From NCBI GenBank assembly GCA_003648245.1, contig QMOO01000065.1:1-6720 (forward strand): 6,720 bases of DNA. Reading direction: 5' to 3'. Source of the stretch: Caldisericota bacterium (GTDB lineage: Bacteria > Caldisericota > Caldisericia > B22-G15). Position 1 is the stretch's first letter. Every line of letters starts with the position of its first letter. A program made the position numbers and the translations under genes. Below the pieces are notes generated by a model that saw nothing but the letters and a program-made list of their open reading frames with translations, did no database searches and was not told where the DNA came from. Shown here one piece after another: positions 1 to 5,810 of this stretch.

Positions 1-14
1 ATTGACTGACCCCG

Positions 15-187
15 TTAGCCACAAATGTTCCCCTAGCCATTTATCATTTATATCACATAAAGAAGGCTTCTTAATTTCATTCCCTATTTTTTACTCTCAC
101 TTTTAATTATAGACCCTATAACTTTCTATAACCTTTCATCCTGTTGCATGTTTTCAAAATCCGTGTTCATTGCAAATCTGTGGCTAA
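15..187. repeat. Inverted pair TTAGCCACA (15-23) / TGTGGCTAA (179-187)
   Basis: The 9-bp arms are exact. Extending to 13 bp (15-27 against 175-187), 11 of 13 positions pair. The interior is about 155 bp of AT-rich DNA without a gene. The right arm sits in a phrase, CCGTGTTCATTGCAAATCTG then TGGCTAAAA, that resembles short intergenic phrases I recall as dispersed in environmental genomes. That resemblance is from memory and unverified. It could be a small non-autonomous repeat unit or chance. Confidence 0.25.
60..72. repeat. Short palindrome AAGAAG-G-CTTCTT
   Basis: Two perfect 6-bp arms (60-65 and 67-72) flank a single central G. A one-base loop is too small for an RNA hairpin, so if it means anything it would be a DNA-level site such as a dimeric regulator operator. 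It lies more than 300 bp from the radC start, so a link to that gene is doubtful and chance is a fair explanation. Confidence 0.3.
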
Positions 188-383
188 AAATCTTTCTAAA
201 TATTTACAAATTTTAGTGATATAGTAATTTAGATAATGAAACAGTTGATAAAAGAGAGCTGCGTGTCGAAGGTCATGTGTGGATAAACGAGATATATTTA
301 ATTGATTTCCCGCTTATTTCCAAAAACGGGAGGAGATGTTGTCATTGCTTCACATATTTTGCCTTTTGCTTTGTGAAAGAAAC

Positions 384-403
384 TTTAATGAATGGGTTAT
401 AAT
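384..403 (+). promoter_or_regulatory. Putative radC core promoter, bacterial or archaeal reading
   Basis: A perfect TATAAT is at 398-403, but no good -35 hexamer is found at the usual distance: TTGTGA at 371-376 would give a 21-bp spacer. A start about 6-7 bases after TATAAT would leave a leader of only some five bases before the ATG at 415. Read as archaeal, the purine-rich GAAAGAAAC at 375-383 followed by TTTAATGA (384-391) resembles a BRE plus TATA box centred about 27 bp before 415, which fits a leaderless transcript. Both readings agree that radC has essentially no 5' leader. Confidence 0.35.
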
Positions 404-414
404 TAACTAATTTT

Positions 415-1086
415 ATGAAAATAAAAGACATATCAAAAGAAAACAGACCCAGAGAAAGATTTCTTAAACATGGCCCAGAAGCATTAAGCACTGCCGAATT
501 GTTTGCAATTATTCTAAGAACTGGAAGCAAAGAAGAAAATGTAATTGAAATGTCTAATAGATTAATCAGTGAATATGGATTGGATAAACTCTTTGAATGT
601 ACCTTAAAAGAGCTTCAGAAAATAAAAGGCATTGGACCCAGTAAAGCGATGCAAATCCTGGCAATCTCAGAGTTAGGGAAGAGATACAATCAGTTAAAAC
701 GATTGAATGAAAAAAATCAAAAACGAATAACCTGTGCAAAAGATGTGTTTAATTTATTTCATGAAAGACTTAAAGATGAAAAACAGGAATATTTTTATGT
801 ATTAATGTTAAATAATATGAATTATATAGTAGAAGAGAAATTAATTTCTAAGGGGATATTAGACAAAACATTAATCCATCCAAGAGAAATTTTCAGATAT
901 GCTATAAAAAATGCTGTTTCTAAAATAATTCTTGTGCATAACCATCCGGATGGGGACCCAACTCCCAGCTCAAATGATATAGAGATTACAGAAGAGTTAG
1001 CAAAGGCAGGGGATATATTAGGGATAAAGGTAATAGACCATGTGATTATAGGGAGAAATGAAAAATGGAGCTGGAAAGAAGGTTAG
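415..1086 (+). CDS. radC: RadC family JAMM/MPN-domain protein
   Basis: Complete 223-residue protein of normal RadC (UPF0758) length. Residues 1-95 form the N-terminal region with the opening 'RPRERFLKHGPEALSTAELF' and a helix-hairpin-helix around 66-89 (KIKGIGPSKAMQ), likely for DNA contact. Residues about 104-222 form the JAB/MPN domain: E141, H175 and H177 in VHNHPDGDPTPSSND, and D188 complete the HxH-x10-D JAMM metal site, so the zinc site looks intact. The family was named for DNA repair, but that role is disputed and its biochemical activity is unknown. An in-frame TAA at 400-402 rules out a longer start, and no Shine-Dalgarno site precedes ATG 415. The gene converges on hsdR, and the TAG stop shares bases with the hsdR stop. 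Full-length RadC-like and JAB proteins occur both as housekeeping genes and in mobile or defence regions. Which applies here is not shown. Confidence 0.93.
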   Translation: MKIKDISKENRPRERFLKHGPEALSTAELFAIILRTGSKEENVIEMSNRLISEYGLDKLFECTLKELQKIKGIGPSKAMQILAISELGKRYNQLKRLNEKNQKRITCAKDVFNLFHERLKDEKQEYFYVLMLNNMNYIVEEKLISKGILDKTLIHPREIFRYAIKNAVSKIILVHNHPDGDPTPSSNDIEITEELAKAGDILGIKVIDHVIIGRNEKWSWKEG

Positions 1087-4022
1087 GTTGCTTTAGGCCA
1101 ATTTTCTCTTTTATTTATTTCTTTTTTCTTCCGGTATTTATTGAACTCAGAATATAACAGATCAAATAATGCTGTTTTGAGTCTATTTCTTAATTTTTCA
1201 TTATCAACTATCCTTTTATAGAAGTTCATGTTGTTGTTCAGTAATTTATTCATTTCCTGATTGAAATATTTATCAAATACCGCTTTGACATTCTCTTTTG
1301 AGTTATGTTCCATCTTGTTTATCAATTCTTTGTTCTCTAAAAGATTATCTTTAACTCTCCCCAGGAAAACTTTGTCATCATCTGTAAAATTTGTTCCAAA
1401 TGCATCATTAAGGTCTTTAATAATTTTTGATAGTTTGGTGTTAATGTCCGGAGCATATTCACCAACACCAGCGGATATGGGTTTTAATTCTCCTTCAGAT
1501 TCAATTTTAATTTCTTTTTTACCTTTCTTTACAATTTTGTATGAATCAATATCCACATCTTGTAAAACACTGAATGGAAGAGGATTATTTATTGTCGGGA
1601 GTTTTTTACTTAAGAATTTGTTAAATATATACATCTTTTCAAGATTAACATCAGAAAAAGGGATAAGTTGTGACAGAAAAGAGTATATATTTTGATACCT
1701 ATTTAATGTCTTTTTAAAACCAGCTTGTTCTCTCTTAGTTTTTTGTTTGAATTCCTTTACAACTGGACTTAAAATATTGTGCAATTTGGGCTGTGATTCT
1801 CCTTTTTTCCATGCTTTAACAAAAGTCTCAATATCGGATTTATCAAATATTTGATAATCCAATAATTTCTCCTCCAATTCGTACAACTTATGCGGGTCTG
1901 TAGCTTCTTTAAGGAATGTAGCTTCGTAATATGGCTGGAACGCTTTCTGGATAACTTCTGTTTTGTTTGCAAAATCTAAAATTAGGGTATCATTTTTATT
2001 CGGGCATATCCTGTTGACCCTGCATAAAGTTTGAACAGCAGTAATTCCATTTAGCATTTTATCAATGTACATTGTGTGCAATAACGGCTGGTCAAAACCT
2101 GTCTGGAATTTTTCTGCTACAATTAATATCTTATATTGGTCTTCTTCAAAGGCTTTTCTGATGGATTTTTTAGGAGGCAGGTCGTTCATAGAGTTTTCGG
2201 TGTATTCCTGTTCATCATGTCTAACTACACCGGTAAAAGCCACCAGGGTTTTAATTGGATAATTATTTTCCTTAATTAGTTTATCAAAGGCTTTTTTATA
2301 AAGAACAGCATGAAGTCTTGACCTTGTTACAACCATTGCTTTGGCTTTACCATTGATTTTATGTATTGTAGAACTCATAAAATGGTTTAGCATAATCTCC
2401 GTTTTCCTTGCTATTGCTACGGGATGCTTTTCTACAAACATTCTTAATAATCTCTTGGCTTTTTTCTCCTCGTATTCGGGGTCATCCTGTATTTTCTTAA
2501 CCAATTTGAAGTATGTTGCATAAGTCAAATAATTCTTGAGAACATCGAGAATAAATCCCTCTCTGATTGCCTGTTTCATTGTATATGTGTGAAATGGGTG
2601 ATAATGACCATATTCATCTTCCCACCCAAACATCTCTAAAGTTTTACTTTTTGGGGTGGCGGTAAATGCAAAGAAACTGATGTTCTTTAAATTCCTGTAA
2701 GATTCAATTTCTTTAAGAATTTCTTCATCAACTTCATTCATGTCTTCTGTATCTGATGCTTCCGCTTCTTCAAGACTATTTGTGCTCAGGACCTGTTTCA
2801 TTTTTCTTGCCATAATTCCTGTTTGAGAGGAATGGGCTTCATCAATTATTACTGCATAGTTTCGTTCTGGCAGGTCTTTAACTTCTTCTAAAATATAGGG
2901 AAATTTTTGTAAGGTTGTAACAACAATATTGCTTCCGGTCATTAATGCTTCTTTGAGTTGTTCAGAATGCTTTTCTATCTTTTCTACTATTCCTTTTACT
3001 TTTTCAATGGATTGAACCTGCTCCTGTAATTGTTTGTCTATCACCCTTCTGTCAGAAACAACAATTACCATATCATAAACCCTGTTGTCCTCAATATTGA
3101 ATTTATTTATTAAGCCATGTGCGAGCCATGCAATGGTTTTTGTCTTTCCGCTTCCATTACTGTGTTCTATCAGGTAATTTTTGCCCGGTTTGGCATCTGC
3201 CAGTGATAGATTAACGCAATCTAGCTGGTGATATCTCGGGAAAATGGGTTTTATTTTTCCTGACTCATCTTTCTCCATATAGATAAAATTTGATATTAAT
3301 TTTGAGAGTTTGTTTATCTGCAGGATATCGTTGTAGAGGTAGGATGTTTTATAATCTCCTTTTACATCAGGGTTTTCCAATCCTCTGTTAAAGGGCAGGA
3401 ATCTTGTTTTCCAGCCTTCCAATTTTGTTGCCATGTATATTTTTTCATCGCTCATGGCAAAATGAACAAAACATCTCTGGAAGATTTTTTCTCGTGGATC
3501 TCTATCTTCTTTGTATTGTTTTATTGCTCTCTCAACACCCTGCGAGAAGGTGTCTTTTAACTCTATTGTGATTATTGGAATGCCGTTTATAAAAATAACC
3601 AAATCCAGCCTGTTTCCCTTCCCTCTTTGTTCATATTCCAGTTCATCAATAACAGAAAAGATGTTCTTCTCGAATTTCTCAAATAAGTCAGGGTTTTTTC
3701 GGTTGTTTGGTTTCGGATAGAATAACTTAAAATAGCATCCAGCATCCTTAAACCCGTTTCTTAAAATATTAATTGTGCCTTTCTTTTCAATCTCATTCAC
3801 CAGGCGATAGAAGAATTTTCGCTCTGCTTGTTCCCCATAAACTCTTTGAAACTTTTTCCATTCTCTTGGCTGGGTATCTAAAATAAACTTTAAGGTTAAT
3901 TCAGGGTCAAGACATGACGCCCTATTGTAATTATGATTGCCTCTCTGATGATAGCCAGTACTGACTAAATGAGAAATTATGTGATTCTGAAATGCCTTTT
4001 CTGTTGTGTTAGTATGTTTCAT
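1083..4022 (-). CDS. hsdR: Type I restriction enzyme R subunit (nuclease-translocase)
   Basis: Complete 979-residue HsdR, a usual length. With HsdM and HsdS it forms the complex that binds unmethylated sites, pumps DNA using ATP and cuts at a distance. The N-terminal PD-(D/E)XK nuclease shows D140 (RLDLVIF), E154 and K156 (IELK), then a QY at 169-170. The SF2 motor has Walker A HSNGSGKT (287-294), DEAH at 394-397, motif III FTATP (453-457), a motif V region around EKFQTGFDQP (637-646) and motif VI QTLCRVNR (664-671). An acidic segment lies near 418-440, and the helical C-terminal part (about 740-979) should dock on the methyltransferase. ATG 4022 is preceded by GAGGGGG on the minus strand (4036-4030) at 7 nt. 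The gene overlaps hsdS by 14 bp and is last in the operon. All catalytic motifs look intact. N289 in Walker A, where I expect A or T in this family, is a mild oddity. Confidence 0.96.
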   Translation of the reverse strand: MKHTNTTEKAFQNHIISHLVSTGYHQRGNHNYNRASCLDPELTLKFILDTQPREWKKFQRVYGEQAERKFFYRLVNEIEKKGTINILRNGFKDAGCYFKLFYPKPNNRKNPDLFEKFEKNIFSVIDELEYEQRGKGNRLDLVIFINGIPIITIELKDTFSQGVERAIKQYKEDRDPREKIFQRCFVHFAMSDEKIYMATKLEGWKTRFLPFNRGLENPDVKGDYKTSYLYNDILQINKLSKLISNFIYMEKDESGKIKPIFPRYHQLDCVNLSLADAKPGKNYLIEHSNGSGKTKTIAWLAHGLINKFNIEDNRVYDMVIVVSDRRVIDKQLQEQVQSIEKVKGIVEKIEKHSEQLKEALMTGSNIVVTTLQKFPYILEEVKDLPERNYAVIIDEAHSSQTGIMARKMKQVLSTNSLEEAEASDTEDMNEVDEEILKEIESYRNLKNISFFAFTATPKSKTLEMFGWEDEYGHYHPFHTYTMKQAIREGFILDVLKNYLTYATYFKLVKKIQDDPEYEEKKAKRLLRMFVEKHPVAIARKTEIMLNHFMSSTIHKINGKAKAMVVTRSRLHAVLYKKAFDKLIKENNYPIKTLVAFTGVVRHDEQEYTENSMNDLPPKKSIRKAFEEDQYKILIVAEKFQTGFDQPLLHTMYIDKMLNGITAVQTLCRVNRICPNKNDTLILDFANKTEVIQKAFQPYYEATFLKEATDPHKLYELEEKLLDYQIFDKSDIETFVKAWKKGESQPKLHNILSPVVKEFKQKTKREQAGFKKTLNRYQNIYSFLSQLIPFSDVNLEKMYIFNKFLSKKLPTINNPLPFSVLQDVDIDSYKIVKKGKKEIKIESEGELKPISAGVGEYAPDINTKLSKIIKDLNDAFGTNFTDDDKVFLGRVKDNLLENKELINKMEHNSKENVKAVFDKYFNQEMNKLLNNNMNFYKRIVDNEKLRNRLKTALFDLLYSEFNKYRKKKEINKRENWPKAT
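1102..1130 (+). terminator. T-rich tract just after radC, possible terminator
   Basis: Starting 16 bases past the radC stop, the plus strand runs almost entirely in T and C with runs of four to six T. No strong hairpin precedes it, so it is not a classical intrinsic terminator, but T-rich stretches end transcription in archaea. On the other strand it encodes the lysine-rich tail of HsdR, which alone could explain the composition. Confidence 0.2.
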
Positions 4023-5367
4023 GCTTCAACCCCCTCACATCAACCTTGCCTGTGACAACATGATGGATTAATGACTTTTTATATTCTTCTAAAAGTTTAA
4101 TTTTCTTTTCAATTTTCTGGATGGTTTTGTCTATTTTTGAAGTGGCTTTGTCTAAAAAGTTGGCGATGGCGGTTTGGTCGGGGAGTGGGGGAAAGGAAAT
4201 TACAAAATTTCCAAGTTGTTCAAAATTCAAACCTTCTCTAGAGGAACCCATCTGAATAGAGAAGACTTGATCTTGCCCATGTTTTGATATCAAAAAGTAT
4301 GTGAGATATTTATAATTAATTTTCTTAGGTCTAATAATACAAACATGCTGATTAACATTAGCTTTTTCAAATTCACCATTAACATAAGTACACCTGCCTA
4401 TAGAAGCTCCAGTTATATTGATTAGTACATCGTGATTTTTTACAACGCTATTTAGCATTGTTTTATGAATCTCTTCTGGTATGAATGCCACATCATTTAA
4501 TCTTAGTCCCTCAAAGTGTATATTTTGGCTTCTCAATAAAGGAATACCATCTTCTTCATAGACTTCCGCACCACCTTTTGGTGTAATTCCGCTATTAATT
4601 TTCGAAACTAAGAATTTTTGTCTATGTACTTCCCACCCTTCCGGAATCTTCCCAATCCACTCAATCCCCGAATCTTTTAATTTAACATTCGGGTCAAGCC
4701 CTTTTGTCACAACCTGATTTATCAAGGCGGTTCGCTTTTCTTTCAGAAGTGCGATTAGTTTTTTGTCTTTCTCAATCAGGGCATCAATTTTTGCGGTTTT
4801 TTTGTCTAAAAAGCTTATTAAGGAATCCTGTTCTTTTACATTTGGCGGAATCGTAAATAAAACAAGCCCTTTAAAATCTTGATTTATTCCCCCCTGAGCA
4901 GAGCCTGTTTCTGTTAATTTAATTTGTTTAAAGCCAGAATCACTACTAATCAGATAATAAAGCAACTTTGGTTTTATTCTTTTATTTGCTCTCATTAGAA
5001 AAATATGTTCATTTACTGCCATTTTTTTATATTTCATTTCCTTTAATATTGCTGTTTTGCCTATTGTAGCACCATCCTTAACTAATAACACATCGTTTAT
5101 TTTTAATTTTCCTTGATTCATTGAATTGTAATAGTCTTCAGAAATTAATTTAGGGTTCTCTAAATTCAATGTTCCATCCCAGTTAATATGTTCTCCACCT
5201 AAACTAAAAACTCCTTCATCTAATTGACTTCCTCCGCCAGTTTCTCTGCTCCCCGATTCTAAAGAGGATAACAAAAATTTTAATCTATGAACTTCCCACC
5301 CTTCTGGAATCTCCCTAATCCACAGAATCCCTGAATCCTTATATTTTGGATATAGTTTTAATTCCAT
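4009..5367 (-). CDS. hsdS: Type I restriction-modification specificity subunit
   Basis: Complete 452-residue HsdS, which sets the DNA sequence both methylated and restricted by the complex. It has the classic two-fold layout: a start segment with KDSGILWIREIPEGWEVHRL (10-29), TRD1 to about 180, a central conserved coiled segment (FLDKKTAKIDALIEKDKKLI, 186-205), then a second KDSGIEWIGKIPEGWEVH (231-248), TRD2 to about 400, and a C-terminal coil (FLDKATSKID, 404-413). Each TRD should read one half of a split, two-part site; the sites cannot be predicted by eye. The two halves are 218-221 codons apart and keep DNA-level similarity. The recognition domains are far more AT-rich than the conserved segments, which suggests module exchange. 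ATG 5367 overlaps the previous gene by 10 bp, with a modest GGTGA (5375-5371) upstream. No break or frameshift is seen. Confidence 0.95.
   Translation of the reverse strand: MELKLYPKYKDSGILWIREIPEGWEVHRLKFLLSSLESGSRETGGGSQLDEGVFSLGGEHINWDGTLNLENPKLISEDYYNSMNQGKLKINDVLLVKDGATIGKTAILKEMKYKKMAVNEHIFLMRANKRIKPKLLYYLISSDSGFKQIKLTETGSAQGGINQDFKGLVLFTIPPNVKEQDSLISFLDKKTAKIDALIEKDKKLIALLKEKRTALINQVVTKGLDPNVKLKDSGIEWIGKIPEGWEVHRQKFLVSKINSGITPKGGAEVYEEDGIPLLRSQNIHFEGLRLNDVAFIPEEIHKTMLNSVVKNHDVLINITGASIGRCTYVNGEFEKANVNQHVCIIRPKKINYKYLTYFLISKHGQDQVFSIQMGSSREGLNFEQLGNFVISFPPLPDQTAIANFLDKATSKIDKTIQKIEKKIKLLEEYKKSLIHHVVTGKVDVRGLKHETY
4030..4036 (-). promoter_or_regulatory. Ribosome binding site of hsdR inside hsdS
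   Basis: The minus strand reads GAGGGGG seven bases before ATG 4022, within the last codons of hsdS. It fixes the hsdR start and lets hsdR be translated from the hsdS message. Confidence 0.65.
4621..4677 (-). repeat. hsdS internal direct repeat, copy 2
   Basis: Matches 5284-5340 at 49 of 57 positions, in the same orientation and exactly 663 bp (221 codons) away. It encodes the conserved segment before TRD2 (IEWIGKIPEGWEVHRQ). Homologous recombination between the copies could delete or swap a half-subunit. Confidence 0.85.
5284..5340 (-). repeat. hsdS internal direct repeat, copy 1
   Basis: Partner of 4621-4677 and encodes the conserved segment before TRD1 (ILWIREIPEGWEVHRL). The eight differences leave most of the protein segment unchanged. 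A second, shorter matching pair (13 bp exact, 4801-4813 and 4147-4159) encodes the FLDK start of the two coiled segments. Confidence 0.85.
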
Positions 5368-5810
5368 TCTTCACCATCTCTAAAATATTTTACAATTAAA
5401 TCTTTTTTATTTTTTGAAAATTCAATAAAAGCACCTAATAGGTATCTATACTCTCCATTTTGTTTTGTCATAGCTTTAATTTTATTGTAATCGTCCTCTC
5501 TGGATTGGGTATTATGGTCCGTTTTAATTTCAATATAAACCAAGTTATTTTTATCTGTTCCTCTTCTATGAATTACTATGTCAGGCCTAACATTTTGATT
5601 CAATTCATCAACCCTTTTTTCTTTGTTAATATGTTTATTATACTCACAGTCAACATCAAACCTAGAAAACTCCATAAAAAGATATTGAGCAAACTTAGAA
5701 CTGATAGTTACTTCATAATTCTTCCTTTTCAGAAGGTCTGATTCATTTAAATAGAATTCGTCAATACATTTTTTAATTTTCTTTTTTAGGTATGCCAAAT
5801 CCATCTTCAT
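5358..5810 (-). CDS. Small PD-(D/E)XK-like protein of the RM operon
   Basis: A 150-residue protein with no established name. Its middle carries a pattern typical of PD-(D/E)XK nucleases: E33, then RPDIVIHRRG with D77, a short loop, and VYIEIK with E94 and K96, followed by a helix (DDYNKIKAMTKQ) and a strand (YRYLLGAFIEF). I recall similar small proteins with DCEY, RPDI and IEIK segments as hypothetical genes in many prokaryotes. That is from memory. It could cut DNA or RNA, or be an inactive fold that binds the complex. No signal peptide or membrane segment is visible. ATG 5810 overlaps the hsdM stop as ATGA and follows AGGAGG at 4 nt, so expression with hsdM is expected; its end overlaps hsdS by 10 bp. 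Hand-counted G+C over 5401-5760 is about 28%, lower than much of hsdR, which may mark separate acquisition. The reading frame is secure, the function is not. Confidence 0.85.
   Translation of the reverse strand: MKMDLAYLKKKIKKCIDEFYLNESDLLKRKNYEVTISSKFAQYLFMEFSRFDVDCEYNKHINKEKRVDELNQNVRPDIVIHRRGTDKNNLVYIEIKTDHNTQSREDDYNKIKAMTKQNGEYRYLLGAFIEFSKNKKDLIVKYFRDGEEWN

Larger units (their letters stand above)
1..414. other. Non-coding region upstream of radC
   Basis: No recognisable gene, tRNA or riboswitch is visible here. The stretch is AT-rich, with stops in most frames. Small structures can be seen: a 6-bp-arm palindrome (60-72), a TTAGCCACA / TGTGGCTAA inverted pair (15-23 and 179-187), a weak CCCG...CGGG pair (309-312 and 327-330), and a purine-rich GGGAGGAG run at 328-335. 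One plus-strand frame is open from 220 to the TAA at 400-402 without an early ATG. The last 30 bases probably hold the radC promoter. The gene to the left lies outside the window, so whether this is an intergenic gap or the decayed end of something cannot be decided. Confidence 0.6.

Noticed and set aside
309..330. CCCG...CGGG hairpin as a terminator or riboswitch stem
   Set aside because: Only four base pairs, a 14-base loop and no following T-run.
336..410. 24-codon leader peptide starting at ATG 336 after GGGAGGAG
   Set aside because: The purine run abuts the ATG, too close for normal ribosome binding, and the peptide shows no attenuation-type codon run.
342..530. Minus-strand 62-codon open frame across the radC start
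   Set aside because: It lies mostly antisense to well-conserved radC codons, has no RBS and resembles no family.
1261..1695. Plus-strand 144-codon open frame inside hsdR
   Set aside because: It is antisense to the HsdR C-terminal domain. Its Ser/Leu/Phe-rich content is what the complement of Lys/Glu-rich coding DNA gives.
5460..5741. Plus-strand 93-codon frame opposite the small gene
   Set aside because: The minus-strand frame has the strong RBS, operon overlaps and nuclease-like motif. The plus frame is a hydrophobic shadow of it.
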